Source of the DNA: Muribaculaceae bacterium
Lineage (GTDB): Bacteria; Bacteroidota; Bacteroidia; Bacteroidales; Muribaculaceae
Assembly (NCBI GenBank): GCA_009775535.1
Contig: VSPW01000023.1
Location: 1 to 15,790, forward strand
Length of the DNA stretch: 15,790 bases
Direction: 5' to 3'
The notes beneath the pieces are model-generated. The model was not told the DNA's origin, ran no database searches, and worked only from the letters and a program-made list of their open reading frames with translations. Positions within the stretch are counted from its first letter, which is position 1. Each line of letters opens with the position of its first letter. The position numbers and the translations under genes are program-made. Shown piece after piece: positions 6,738 to 14,529 of the stretch.

Positions 6738-7277
6738 TCATTCAGCGGATTTCCATGTACCGACATGGACTTTTTCCCACAATAATTTTGACGTATCCGC
6801 CGGACGGCGCTCCTCTGCCGGATAGCCGAATGTCATCACACATACAACAGGTAATGTCTCTGGTATTTCTAATAATTCCTGTATTATCTCCTGAGAAGGC
6901 GTAGAATCTGACGCATACCTGTCACGTATCTGAATCCAGCATGACCCTATGCCAAGATCAGCAGCCTGAAGCTGCATCATCTCAGCTGCGATCGAAGCAT
7001 CCTCAATCCATGCATCACTCTTTGCCGGGTCCGCACATACAACAACAGCAAATGCGCATTCTTTTAACGGCATAGCCCCGGCAGGCTTACATTCACTCAT
7101 ACGCACCAATATATCCTTATCCTCTACAACTATAAATTGCCAAGAACGGCTGCTTTTTGAAGTCGGTGACAACAATGCCGCCTCTAAAATAAGTTGTACA
7201 TCTTCAGGCTTAACCTGTTGGTCTGTATATTTTCTTATACTATGACGACAAACTAGCAGGTTGTGGAGATTTTCCAT
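6738..7277 (-). CDS. Nitroreductase family FMN-dependent oxidoreductase
   Basis: This 179-residue protein belongs to the small NADH/FMN nitroreductase group and should reduce nitroaromatics, quinones or similar acceptors in the cytosol as a dimer. FMN-contact residues appear where expected: RHSIRKYT (11-18), LLSPTSKSSRSWQFIVVED (36-53, phosphate and ring contacts), LGIGSCWIQIRD (108-119) and TFGYPAEE (149-156). The end, KLLWEKVHVG, is the usual tail of this subfamily. The physiological substrate cannot be told from sequence. ATG 7277 is the natural start because the first helix precedes RHS. It lies 45 bases after the SPOR gene and is probably co-transcribed with it; no separate consensus promoter was seen in the gap. 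No terminator is visible between it and the converging maf. Confidence 0.92.
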   Translation of the reverse strand: MENLHNLLVCRHSIRKYTDQQVKPEDVQLILEAALLSPTSKSSRSWQFIVVEDKDILVRMSECKPAGAMPLKECAFAVVVCADPAKSDAWIEDASIAAEMMQLQAADLGIGSCWIQIRDRYASDSTPSQEIIQELLEIPETLPVVCVMTFGYPAEERRPADTSKLLWEKVHVGTWKSAE

Positions 7278-7322
7278 ATCAATTGGTGGTAATTATTTTT
7301 CAAAAATTCAGTTTAATCCGTA

Positions 7323-8312
7323 TCAGCGTATACACACCCATGCATCCGGATATTCCGATTTAAAAGCTTCGCTTGATGCTATTTCCAATGCTTCTACCTT
7401 TGTATGTGCACTGGCCGCATATACCCTGTAATGGCGTCCTGCTGAGATTATACCCATATCATCACTATTTTTATGGGCCTTTATATAACTTTCAGCTGTA
7501 CTTTTTGATGGCAATGAAGCGATAACCACACAATAACGTCCGGAATCAGAATATGGCCTCGCCTCTGATCTGTATTTCGCATGCATTGCGGTATCAACCA
7601 ATTCAACAGATGAGGCATCATTAACAGGAACAAATACTATAGCCTTGCCTTCTTTATCTTTGTCCAACACAAATCCGGAATGCTTTTGCGATGGTATAAT
7701 GGAAGTCGATGCCATATTGACATCCATGCCCTTCGGGGCTGTTATAGGGGTCATAAGAGTAACGCACATGACAATCATTAATGCCACTGATGCCGCAATT
7801 TTAAGAACATTCCTTAAATGTGAATATGAGTCCCTATCCTTATATACAATCTCTTTATCATCACAACATGATTCCTGCGATGCAAGCTCCATAACTGGAC
7901 AAACCTTCACATTAGGAAGGAGTGCATACTCTGATGTCAGGCCAACTTCAGAAAAAGGAGTAAATATAACTGCCGCATCTGAATCTTCACTATTAATGGA
8001 CAGAACTCCCGTTTTACCCAACGAAACCTCCCCTTCCGCATTCAATTGATGGCGCATAGTAGCTACTTCTGCATCAATTATAGACATAGCGGACTCATAA
8101 CTGATCCTATCTCGGCGTGAAATTGAGGCCGCAACCATACCGTCATTATGTATGAGGGAGGAATTGAATGCCAATTTCCTTGTAGGGGCATATATAATAC
8201 CGTTTTCGATATGAGCCGGCTCATATCGTGCTATAAGTGCGCCTAAACCGGGGACAATGACGCAGTCATACCGATTTATCAGGTATTCTATATGTTCTAC
8301 CAGAGTATTCAC
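7323..8312 (-). CDS. HU/CCDC81-like domain protein with one TM segment and C-terminal SPOR domain
   Basis: The 329-residue protein starts with MNTLVEHIEYLINRYDCVIV and PGLGALIARY, typical of the Bacteroidetes HU-CCDC81 tandem domains (about 1-120), which resemble HU but are not proven DNA binders. A single hydrophobic helix follows (about 167-189), then a Ser/Pro-rich linker and a SPOR domain (about 257-329, starting SGRYCVVIASLPSKS) that should bind denuded septal peptidoglycan. Expected topology: N-terminus in the cytosol, SPOR in the periplasm. It may therefore link an internal HU-like module to the cell wall during division; this is inference. The start is GTG (8312-8310): the only codons between it and an in-frame TAA are CTT TGT AGT, so no other start is possible. 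It is probably followed in the same transcript by the nitroreductase gene. Confidence 0.87.
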   Translation of the reverse strand: MNTLVEHIEYLINRYDCVIVPGLGALIARYEPAHIENGIIYAPTRKLAFNSSLIHNDGMVAASISRRDRISYESAMSIIDAEVATMRHQLNAEGEVSLGKTGVLSINSEDSDAAVIFTPFSEVGLTSEYALLPNVKVCPVMELASQESCCDDKEIVYKDRDSYSHLRNVLKIAASVALMIVMCVTLMTPITAPKGMDVNMASTSIIPSQKHSGFVLDKDKEGKAIVFVPVNDASSVELVDTAMHAKYRSEARPYSDSGRYCVVIASLPSKSTAESYIKAHKNSDDMGIISAGRHYRVYAASAHTKVEALEIASSEAFKSEYPDAWVCIR

Positions 8313-8316
8313 ACTA

Positions 8317-8347
8317 CAAAGTTACGTATCTTTTATCAATATTAAAA
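8317..8347 (-). promoter_or_regulatory. Promoter of the HU-SPOR gene (TTTT-19-TAACTTTG), near-leaderless
   Basis: On the minus strand, TAACTTTG (8324-8317) matches the -7 consensus exactly. TTTT (8347-8344), 19 bp upstream, is a one-mismatch -33. Only four bases separate the box from the GTG start codon, so transcription should begin at or within a base or two of the start codon. The rest of the 146-bp gap (8313-8458) is AT-rich, with no clear terminator for the upstream ftsH unit. Confidence 0.6.
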
Positions 8348-8458
8348 GCATAAAACACCATATGACGTATCAAATTACATATACTTAATATATTATATCA
8401 CATGTATTGTATTATTCACCAACGTATTACAACTTAAAAACCAATCTATCCTACCGTT

Positions 8459-9307
8459 TTATTTTTTAAACAACATCCCTACTTTACGGCTATCCGCACC
8501 AAGGCCGATTGCAATCCTAGCATCGGAATGCGCATCGTCAAGACGAAAACGATCACGGTTAAGCCATGCTCTGTAATAATACAATTCCGGATCACGAGGA
8601 TACAGTTTCATGCCATCGGCGATTGTCTCGGACGCAGCAGATAGATCTCCAATTGCAAGATAGCACCCAGCCAGCCCAGAATAAAACTCTACAGCCGGAT
8701 CAATTCCAATAAGTGATTTGTAATACTTTATAGCCTCCGCATCATTACGCATCAATGCATAATAATTCGCCATTGCCACTTTTGTATCAAAACCGTCAGG
8801 ATCGGAATCGCGCAACACTTCAAAATCACGTCCTGCCGTGCCTAAATCACCTCCGTACAGAGCTATCATGCCATGGTAATATCTTGCAGTCGCATCCAAC
8901 GAGTCAAGAGCTATAACTTTTGCAAAATCATCATACGCCCTAGCATCATCACCCATCTTAAGCCTAATCCGCGCCCTGTTTAGAATAACAGTTACCATTG
9001 ATGGCGCTATTTGATGGGCTTTATCCAATGTAGCCAAAGCAAGCGAATCCTGGCCCATGGCACTATATACCATACCAAGATTAGACATAAGCAACACATT
9101 AGAAGCTGCGTCCGGACGCACATTAATAGCATCCTTCAATCGTGCCGCAGCCTCTGCATAATTTTTGTCATTGATAGCCTGGTCGGCCTCACCCATCAAG
9201 ATAAAATAGACATCCTCTTCATCCTCACCAGCCGCATCTATCGTAAACGGCCATAGGATTACTATGGCCGCCACTATTATTGTAATATAATTCTTCAGAA
9301 TCATCAT
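8459..9307 (-). CDS. Secreted tetratricopeptide-repeat protein
   Basis: This 282-residue protein begins with a hydrophobic signal peptide (residues 5-23) and a likely signal peptidase I site near TIDAA|GED, giving a periplasmic protein with an acidic N-terminus. About seven TPR units fill the rest: roughly 33-66, 70-103 (NLGMVYSAMGQDSLALATL), 104-137 (RARIRLKMGDDARAYDDF), 138-171, 172-204, 206-238 and 239-270. TPRs form a scaffold for protein contacts; no catalytic domain is present and the partner is unknown. Its ATG overlaps the ftsH TGA as ATGA, so it is translated in step with FtsH. That tight coupling suggests a periplasmic partner of envelope proteostasis, but this is inference. It is the last gene of the rsfS-ftsH unit. 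Confidence 0.85.
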   Translation of the reverse strand: MMILKNYITIIVAAIVILWPFTIDAAGEDEEDVYFILMGEADQAINDKNYAEAAARLKDAINVRPDAASNVLLMSNLGMVYSAMGQDSLALATLDKAHQIAPSMVTVILNRARIRLKMGDDARAYDDFAKVIALDSLDATARYYHGMIALYGGDLGTAGRDFEVLRDSDPDGFDTKVAMANYYALMRNDAEAIKYYKSLIGIDPAVEFYSGLAGCYLAIGDLSAASETIADGMKLYPRDPELYYYRAWLNRDRFRLDDAHSDARIAIGLGADSRKVGMLFKK

Positions 9308-11415
9308 TCCACTCTATTTTCTTGCTTGAACGGAGGAGGCGTCGCCTCTTTATTTACATCCGCGGCCGCATTGTCTTCAGACGCAGACACATCAATATCT
9401 TCAGCATCGACATCTTCTATATTACGGTTTTCATCAGCCTGTTTCCGTTCTGCTTTTGCCGCATCAGCCGAACGTGCCGCCAAAATCTCATCGGTACGGG
9501 ATGTCCACTGGCGTTTGCCGAATATACGTTCAACATCCTCAGTAAATATGACCTCCCTTGAAATCAAAACATCGGCAAGCTCATTGTGACCTGATGCATG
9601 ATCTGAAAGTATATCTTTGGCACGCTGATATTGTTCTGCAATTATGCGTGACACCTCCTCGTCAATAATACGGGCACGCTCATTACTATATGGCTTAGAA
9701 AACCCATAATCCTGACCAGTAGAATCATAGTAGCTAAGGTTAGGCAAACGGTCACTCATACCATAATACACGACCATTGCATATGCCTGCTTGGTGACAC
9801 GCTCAAGGTCGTTGGCGGCACCAGTAGATATCCGCCCAAGGAACAATTCTTCTGCGGCACGCCCTCCAAGAGTTGAACATATCTCATCCAAAATAGCCTG
9901 GGTAGGGGTTATCTGACGTTCTTCCGGAAGATACCATGCAGCACCTAAGGCTTTTCCACGGGGCACAATCGTAACCTTAATCAAAGGATTGGCATAACGC
10001 AGATGCCATGATACAGTCGCATGTCCGGCTTCATGTATCGCTATCGCCCGCTTTTCCTCATCTGTGGTAATCTTTGTCCGCTTTTCCAATCCGCCGATAA
10101 TCCTATCTACAGCAGCTACAAAATCGGACTTTCCTACCGTCTTTTTATCATGGCGCGCAGCAATAAGAGCAGCCTCGTTACATACATTTGCGATATCTGC
10201 GCCTGAAAAGCCAGGAGTCTGGCGGGCCAGCAGCTCCACATCAAGTCCGGGATCGGTCTTAATCTTACGTAAATGCACATTAAATATGGCAACACGGTCA
10301 TTCAAATCAGGCAATTCAACATATATCTGACGGTCGAAACGTCCTGCACGCAATAACGCCTTATCCAGAATATCTGCACGGTTTGTTGCAGCAAGAATAA
10401 TCACACCACTATTTGAACCAAACCCATCCATCTCTGTAAGCAACTGATTGAGCGTATTTTCACGTTCATCATTTGCCCCCATGTTAGGATTGCGTCCACG
10501 GGCGCGGCCGACAGCGTCAATCTCGTCAATAAATATAATACATGGAGATTTTTCCTTAGCCTGACGGAATAGATCCCGGACTCGGCTTGCTCCCACTCCG
10601 ACAAACATTTCCACAAAATCGCTACCCGACATTGAGAAAAACGGCACATTAGCCTCACCTGCCACAGCCTTCGCCAAAAGTGTCTTACCAGTTCCGGGAG
10701 GGCCTACCAAAAGTGCGCCTTTCGGAATTTTACCTCCAAGATCTGTATACCGTTGCGGATTCTTCAAAAATTCAACAATCTCTTCAATTTCAGTCTTAGC
10801 CTCCGAAAGGCCAGCCACATCCTTAAAAGTAACTTTTATAGCATTATCCTTATCGAAAAGTTGAGCTTTTGATTTACCGACACTGAATACCCCTCCGGCA
10901 CCACCACCGCCGCCCGACATACGGCGCATCATGAAGAACCAGAATACCAGCAGAAGTACAATTGGACCAAAGCTCCATAATATAGCGCCAAAACCAGATG
11001 AATTCTCATATTTGACCTGACCGTCAAACATACCCTGAGCACGCCATGCGTCAATCATGGTGTCAATCTTGTCGGCAGAAGGTATTATTGTAGTGACTAC
11101 GGCATCTGCACCTTTACTCTTCTCGAACTGCCCAGGGAAAAGCGCCTTGGCCAATGAGTCTGTAAGGAATCCTTCGACTTCACGCTTGTCTGTATATACA
11201 ACAATCTTCCGTATACCGTGATCCTTTTCTACATATTGCTTGAACTGTGAATAGTCGACCTTTTCCGTGATAGTATTCTGGTCCAGATAAAAAACGACCA
11301 GCAAGAAAAGAAATACAATAGCATACATCCAGTACATGCTAAAGCCGAACGGATTTCTCTTGGGACGTCCGCTACCTGGATTAGAAGGTGCGGGATTATT
11401 ATTTTTTGATGACAT
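9304..11415 (-). CDS. ftsH: ATP-dependent zinc metalloprotease FtsH
   Basis: FtsH is a hexameric membrane protease that unfolds and degrades damaged membrane proteins and some regulators. The 703 residues contain TM1 (about 27-44), a periplasmic region, TM2 (about 145-163), a Gly-rich linker, and the AAA+ domain with Walker A GPPGTGKT (238-245), Walker B IIFIDEIDA (293-301) and the second region of homology NRADILDKALLRAGRFDR (345-362). The peptidase domain has HEAGH (461-465) and the third zinc ligand Asp536 in GAANDLERVT. The C-terminal tail (about 640-703) is long, acidic and Ala-rich, with no known motif. I start at ATG 11415; TTG 11463 would add 16 residues without the usual character and touch the rsfS stop. 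It follows rsfS by 44 bp and overlaps the TPR gene by 4 bp. Confidence 0.98.
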   Translation of the reverse strand: MSSKNNNPAPSNPGSGRPKRNPFGFSMYWMYAIVFLFLLVVFYLDQNTITEKVDYSQFKQYVEKDHGIRKIVVYTDKREVEGFLTDSLAKALFPGQFEKSKGADAVVTTIIPSADKIDTMIDAWRAQGMFDGQVKYENSSGFGAILWSFGPIVLLLVFWFFMMRRMSGGGGGAGGVFSVGKSKAQLFDKDNAIKVTFKDVAGLSEAKTEIEEIVEFLKNPQRYTDLGGKIPKGALLVGPPGTGKTLLAKAVAGEANVPFFSMSGSDFVEMFVGVGASRVRDLFRQAKEKSPCIIFIDEIDAVGRARGRNPNMGANDERENTLNQLLTEMDGFGSNSGVIILAATNRADILDKALLRAGRFDRQIYVELPDLNDRVAIFNVHLRKIKTDPGLDVELLARQTPGFSGADIANVCNEAALIAARHDKKTVGKSDFVAAVDRIIGGLEKRTKITTDEEKRAIAIHEAGHATVSWHLRYANPLIKVTIVPRGKALGAAWYLPEERQITPTQAILDEICSTLGGRAAEELFLGRISTGAANDLERVTKQAYAMVVYYGMSDRLPNLSYYDSTGQDYGFSKPYSNERARIIDEEVSRIIAEQYQRAKDILSDHASGHNELADVLISREVIFTEDVERIFGKRQWTSRTDEILAARSADAAKAERKQADENRNIEDVDAEDIDVSASEDNAAADVNKEATPPPFKQENRVE

Positions 11416-11459
11416 GGTAAAATCTATCGTTATATTGAACGGTAAGTAACTTTGTGGAA

Positions 11460-11819
11460 TCAATCAAGATCAGGAATCTCCCTAATCACTGCATCACTCC
11501 ACAGTTTCTCCAATCTATATCGGCTTCTGGCTTCCGGCATGAATATATGCACCAGTATGTGCCCATAGTCAATCACAATCCATTCTGACGCTTGATATCC
11601 GTCATAATTATATGGCTTGATGTGCTCTTTTTCCAAAAGATAATCCCTAACGCAATCGGCAATTGCCTCCACATGTGTAGAAGATGTACCTTCAGCTATG
11701 ATGAATTTTGAGGCAGCTGCGCTTTCTATATGTCCCATATCAACAACTGTGATATTACGTCCTTTGCGCTCTTGTATACCGGCGATTAGAAGTTGCTCTA
11801 ATTTATCGTCTTGTGTCAT
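11460..11819 (-). CDS. rsfS: Ribosomal silencing factor RsfS
   Basis: RsfS binds ribosomal protein uL14 on the 50S subunit and stops 30S joining, shutting down translation in starvation. The 119-residue length is usual for the family. Characteristic segments are DMGHIESAAASKFIIAEGTS (27-46), the helix HVEAIADCVRDYL (49-61), and the conserved end SEWIVIDYGHILVHIFMPEA (78-97) followed by RSRYRLEKLW (98-107). It opens the rsfS-ftsH-TPR unit, with its own -7 box about 30 bases upstream. The rsfS-ftsH order recurs in Bacteroidetes as far as I recall. The ATG at 11819 lies just before MTQDDKLEQLL and no upstream start is better. Confidence 0.96.
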   Translation of the reverse strand: MTQDDKLEQLLIAGIQERKGRNITVVDMGHIESAAASKFIIAEGTSSTHVEAIADCVRDYLLEKEHIKPYNYDGYQASEWIVIDYGHILVHIFMPEARSRYRLEKLWSDAVIREIPDLD

Positions 11820-11848
11820 TAAAATGTATGGTTGTTATTTGTAAATGA

Positions 11849-11856
11849 CAAATTTA
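11849..11856 (-). promoter_or_regulatory. Promoter -7 element for rsfS-ftsH-TPR (TAAATTTG)
   Basis: TAAATTTG on the minus strand is an exact TAnnTTTG match ending 29 bases before the rsfS ATG, predicting a leader of about 25 bases. No good -33 TTTG is seen 19-21 bp upstream, so confidence is moderate. It lies in the 154-bp gap after the permease gene, which supports separate transcription of the rsfS unit; I see no convincing terminator in the gap. Confidence 0.5.
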
Positions 11857-11973
11857 GTGAATAATCTCTTATGTACCATCGCGATTAAGCAATGTTAATA
11901 TTTTATCCTGGCAGGCCTCCAGATTTAACATATCTTACACGAAAGCCTTCTGGAAATACAATATATAGAACAC

Positions 11974-13230
11974 TCAGTCGTAACGCATTGTTTGGGATGG
12001 ACTGACCGTAGAAACCATCTGGGCAGGAATCACCATAACAGCCCATGACACTACCAATATTGCCGCATTCAATATGGCTATCTGCCACCAAGACACCTCT
12101 ACTGGAACTGATGACAAATAATACATCTCTGGATTCAACGGAATAAAGTTCCAATATCTCTGTGCAAAAATTATGCCAAGACCAAATATATTTCCAATCA
12201 ACAGCCCTGCCGCAACCAATCGCATGGCAAGCATGACAAAAACATCCCTAACCTGCCGTACTGACATCCCCATTGCCCGCAACAGGCCAATTGCGCGCAC
12301 ACGCTCCAAAATAAGTATAAACAGACTGGCAACAAGTGTAAATCCAGCTACACATGCCATAAGGATAAAAATAACAACCACATTAGTGTCAAGAAGATCA
12401 AGCCAACTATAATATACCGCACCAGTGTGGGTAATATTGTCAACTACGTATATTTTATCCAATACACCTGTCCTGGCGGCATCTACAAGACGCTGTTGCA
12501 ATGCTCCTGCTTTTTCTGAAATATCATCATTGGGTATGCCTTCCCTTATTCCCAAGGATGTAACAGTCATAGAATCTACCCCTGCCACCTTCTGCAACCA
12601 TGCAACAGGAGCATATGCCGTCAGTTTATCATTCTCGCCAAAATTTGATTCATATATCGCGGCAACCTCAGGGCGACGTGCCTTTATATTACCATCTACA
12701 AAAAAATATGCATCAACTTTGTCTCCAACATCAAGGCCAAGTTCCCTAGCTGTCATTGCCGATACCACTATCCGGTTTGAACTTTCAGATGACAACATGT
12801 CAGGCCACTGCCCTTTTACTACATTATCGCGCTCAAAGCCGAAATCATGCCCCTGACCATACCCCCTCAATATAATAGCAGAGAACTCTCCTTCTGTCTT
12901 CAATACCGCCGGAAATCTAAACTCCTTCACCACCGTAACCCCTGGCAAGCTTTCATTTATGATATCTTCCAATCCGGCCGTAATTTCCAATACAGATTCA
13001 GTGCCTCCTAGCTGATAATCATACGCAGGCAACACGCTAATATCCGGTTCAAAACCGCTGATTTTCCTAATTATCTCTGAGCGGAAACCGGCAACGACCG
13101 CCAATGTAAGCTCCAATACGACAACAGCAAGTGCAATAGAGACAACCGCTATCCACACTGAAGGTGGACGCCTGTTACGGCGTCCACCTTTCAATGAGAT
13201 GTGACGTGATATGTATAACTGTACCTTCAA
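11974..13230 (-). CDS. FtsX/LolE-family ABC transporter permease
   Basis: The 418 residues show the four-TM layout of the FtsX/LolC/LolE/MacB group: TM1 (about 25-48), a large periplasmic domain (about 50-280), then TM2 (283-307), TM3 (328-355) and TM4 (382-405). Residues 307-330, ILERVRAIGLLRAMGMSVRQ, are the usual coupling region after TM2, and the protein ends with the family's SPSQTMRYD. Such permeases extract or move lipoproteins or drive periplasmic machines using energy from a cytosolic ATPase; no ATPase gene is in this window. The start is TTG (13230-13228), overlapping the FKBP stop as TTGA: a TAG lies two codons upstream, no ATG is available, and the family N-terminus (an aromatic-rich LYISRH segment before TM1) begins right there. 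It is probably coupled to the FKBP gene. Confidence 0.88.
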   Translation of the reverse strand: MKVQLYISRHISLKGGRRNRRPPSVWIAVVSIALAVVVLELTLAVVAGFRSEIIRKISGFEPDISVLPAYDYQLGGTESVLEITAGLEDIINESLPGVTVVKEFRFPAVLKTEGEFSAIILRGYGQGHDFGFERDNVVKGQWPDMLSSESSNRIVVSAMTARELGLDVGDKVDAYFFVDGNIKARRPEVAAIYESNFGENDKLTAYAPVAWLQKVAGVDSMTVTSLGIREGIPNDDISEKAGALQQRLVDAARTGVLDKIYVVDNITHTGAVYYSWLDLLDTNVVVIFILMACVAGFTLVASLFILILERVRAIGLLRAMGMSVRQVRDVFVMLAMRLVAAGLLIGNIFGLGIIFAQRYWNFIPLNPEMYYLSSVPVEVSWWQIAILNAAILVVSWAVMVIPAQMVSTVSPSQTMRYD

Positions 13231-13793
13231 GGTCTAGTCTCATAATTTACGATATCAACAAGCCTGATCCCAAAACGCAAATTACTGTAAGGGAGTATCG
13301 CTCCTGAAGTGCCAGATGCCCCGTAACCCATATTATACGGTATAATTACTTGGGCCGTATCCCCTACCCTCATTTCACTTAATGCCAGCGTCCATCCATC
13401 GATAACGCCACTGAGTGTTGTCCTGAATATCCCTGGACCATTTTGGGTTTTCAAGTCTGAAGAGTCAAATCCAGCCCCTGTATACAGGTTGCCTTTATAC
13501 CGGACATCAACAAGACTGGTATATAAAGGAGAAAGATTCCCTTCGGTCTCTGCACGGTCATTAATATACCTTATTAAGATATAGCCGTCTGGATTCCATG
13601 GGGCTACCACCTTCTGATATAACGGTTTTCCCGTAGCAGGATCAATGGCGGCTTCCTGTTCGGCAAGCCAAGCATTGTTGTCGTTACGCCATCCTTCATA
13701 TGTGTCCCATATGTCCTTTGCATTATCACTACATGCAGCCAACATAAGGCATAAGGCAAAAAAAGCGAGGATAGCATATAATAATTTTTTCAT
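13227..13793 (-). CDS. FKBP-type peptidyl-prolyl isomerase lipoprotein
   Basis: The 188-residue protein has a lipoprotein signal with lipobox LAAC (Cys21) followed by SDNAKD, so it is lipid-anchored in the envelope. The C-terminal half is an FKBP domain (about 90-182), which catalyses cis-trans isomerisation of Xaa-Pro bonds. Active-site residues by comparison with FKBP12 are present: Tyr99 (DVRYKG), Phe109-Asp110, Val130-Ile131 and Trp134 (GVIDGW), Tyr157 (MGYG) and Phe174. Residues 25-85 are a helical spacer of a kind seen in Bacteroidales FKBP lipoproteins. It should help fold secreted or outer-membrane proteins. It follows lemA by 42 bp and precedes the permease with overlapping stop and start. 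Confidence 0.93.
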   Translation of the reverse strand: MKKLLYAILAFFALCLMLAACSDNAKDIWDTYEGWRNDNNAWLAEQEAAIDPATGKPLYQKVVAPWNPDGYILIRYINDRAETEGNLSPLYTSLVDVRYKGNLYTGAGFDSSDLKTQNGPGIFRTTLSGVIDGWTLALSEMRVGDTAQVIIPYNMGYGASGTSGAILPYSNLRFGIRLVDIVNYETRP

Positions 13794-13835
13794 CTATTAC
13801 TTCGATTTTTCGTGAAAATGATTGTTTTCCTATGG

Positions 13836-14483
13836 TCAGAACTGTACAGAAGGAGCAGCCTGTGCCTCTTCCGATGCCTGGAACTGTGGCCGCTTGTCAA
13901 ATCCGAAAAGTTTTGCAAATATCACAGCTGGAAATCCCGTAATCTTGACATTATATTGACGTACAATATCAGTATAACGCCCACGTTCTGTAGCAATACG
14001 GTTTTCTGTCCCTTCCAATTGCGTCTGAAGATCAAGGAACTGTGTATTTGCCTTAAGATCCGGATAGGCTTCACGTACGGCATTTATATATAGCCCCATT
14101 GCCTTTTGGAGCTGATCCTGACGGTTCATATAGCCTTGAAGCTGTTCCTGGTTGACCGGCGCTTCTGTATTTGCAACCTGCTTAGCGGCCTCATCTGCAC
14201 TGAGCAACCCAGCACGGGCAGCAGTAACCTTCTGAAATACTTCTGATTCATGCGAAGCATATCCTTTAACTGTATTTACCAGATTGGGGATCAAGTCACT
14301 GCGGCGTTGATACTGCACCTGAACTTGAGCCCAAGCCTGATCCACATCATGACTTAGACTGTTCATGGAGTTGTAGGAAGAACATCCTCCGAATCCCAAA
14401 ATAAGCACCAATATGCCTACTATGACCCAGATGATAGCACCGCGACGCTTTCGCGGTGCAACTGATATTTGATTATTGACCAT
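13836..14483 (-). CDS. lemA: LemA family membrane protein
   Basis: The 215-residue protein has a basic N-terminus (RKRR, 11-14), one TM helix (about 16-33) and a long coiled helical domain. The family core is clear: SYNSMNSLSHDVDQAWAQVQ (36-55), then YQRRSDLIPNLVNTVKGYA (58-76) with HESEVFQKVTAAR (78-90), then EAYPDLKANTQFLDLQTQL (138-156) and EGTENRIATERGRY (157-170). LemA proteins are anchored in the inner membrane; some are two-component linked or work with peptidases and TPM-domain proteins, but the core function remains uncertain. Cys34 after the helix is preceded by FGG, which is a poor lipobox, so I read the helix as an anchor. It follows the glycyl-tRNA synthetase stop by 46 bp. Confidence 0.93.
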   Translation of the reverse strand: MVNNQISVAPRKRRGAIIWVIVGILVLILGFGGCSSYNSMNSLSHDVDQAWAQVQVQYQRRSDLIPNLVNTVKGYASHESEVFQKVTAARAGLLSADEAAKQVANTEAPVNQEQLQGYMNRQDQLQKAMGLYINAVREAYPDLKANTQFLDLQTQLEGTENRIATERGRYTDIVRQYNVKITGFPAVIFAKLFGFDKRPQFQASEEAQAAPSVQF

Positions 14484-14502
14484 AATTGATATTTGTTTTA
14501 TA

Positions 14503-14520
14503 GGTTATAGATAAATAACC
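14503..14520 (-). other. Small hairpin between glyQS and lemA
   Basis: GGTTAT and ATAACC pair perfectly over 6 bp around a 6-base loop, 9 bases after the glyQS stop on the transcribed strand. No T-run follows, so it is not a standard terminator. It might stabilise the upstream mRNA end, or be chance in an AT-rich gap. Confidence 0.25.
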
Positions 14521-14529
14521 ATATTTACA

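Noticed and set aside
7645..8049. 134-codon open frame on the plus strand inside the HU-SPOR gene
   Set aside because: It is antisense to a gene with recognised domains at both ends; no promoter or family resemblance.
8324..8427. Three ACGTAT motifs upstream of the HU-SPOR gene
   Set aside because: Spacing is irregular and six-base matches are expected by chance in this AT-rich gap.
11443..11454. 12-mer AAAGTTACTTAC shared by the ftsH leader (minus strand) and the DUF2520 leader (4761-4772)
   Set aside because: Many 12-mer coincidences are expected in a window of this size counted on both strands, and the distances to the start codons differ.
11908..11930. CTGG...CCAG inverted repeat after the permease gene as a terminator
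   Set aside because: The stem is only 4 bp and no T-run follows on the transcribed strand.
11903..12154. Possible small gene on the minus strand across the end of the permease and the gap before rsfS
   Set aside because: Most of it overlaps the permease C-terminus in another frame; no promoter or recognisable protein character.
12425..12856. 143-codon open frame on the plus strand inside the permease gene
   Set aside because: It is opposite the periplasmic domain of a well-supported permease, with low-complexity Ser/Thr/Pro composition typical of an antisense shadow.
14382..14393. Lipobox at Cys34 of LemA
   Set aside because: The residues before the cysteine are FGG, lacking the usual Leu/Val/Ile at -3, and LemA proteins normally keep their N-terminal helix as an anchor.
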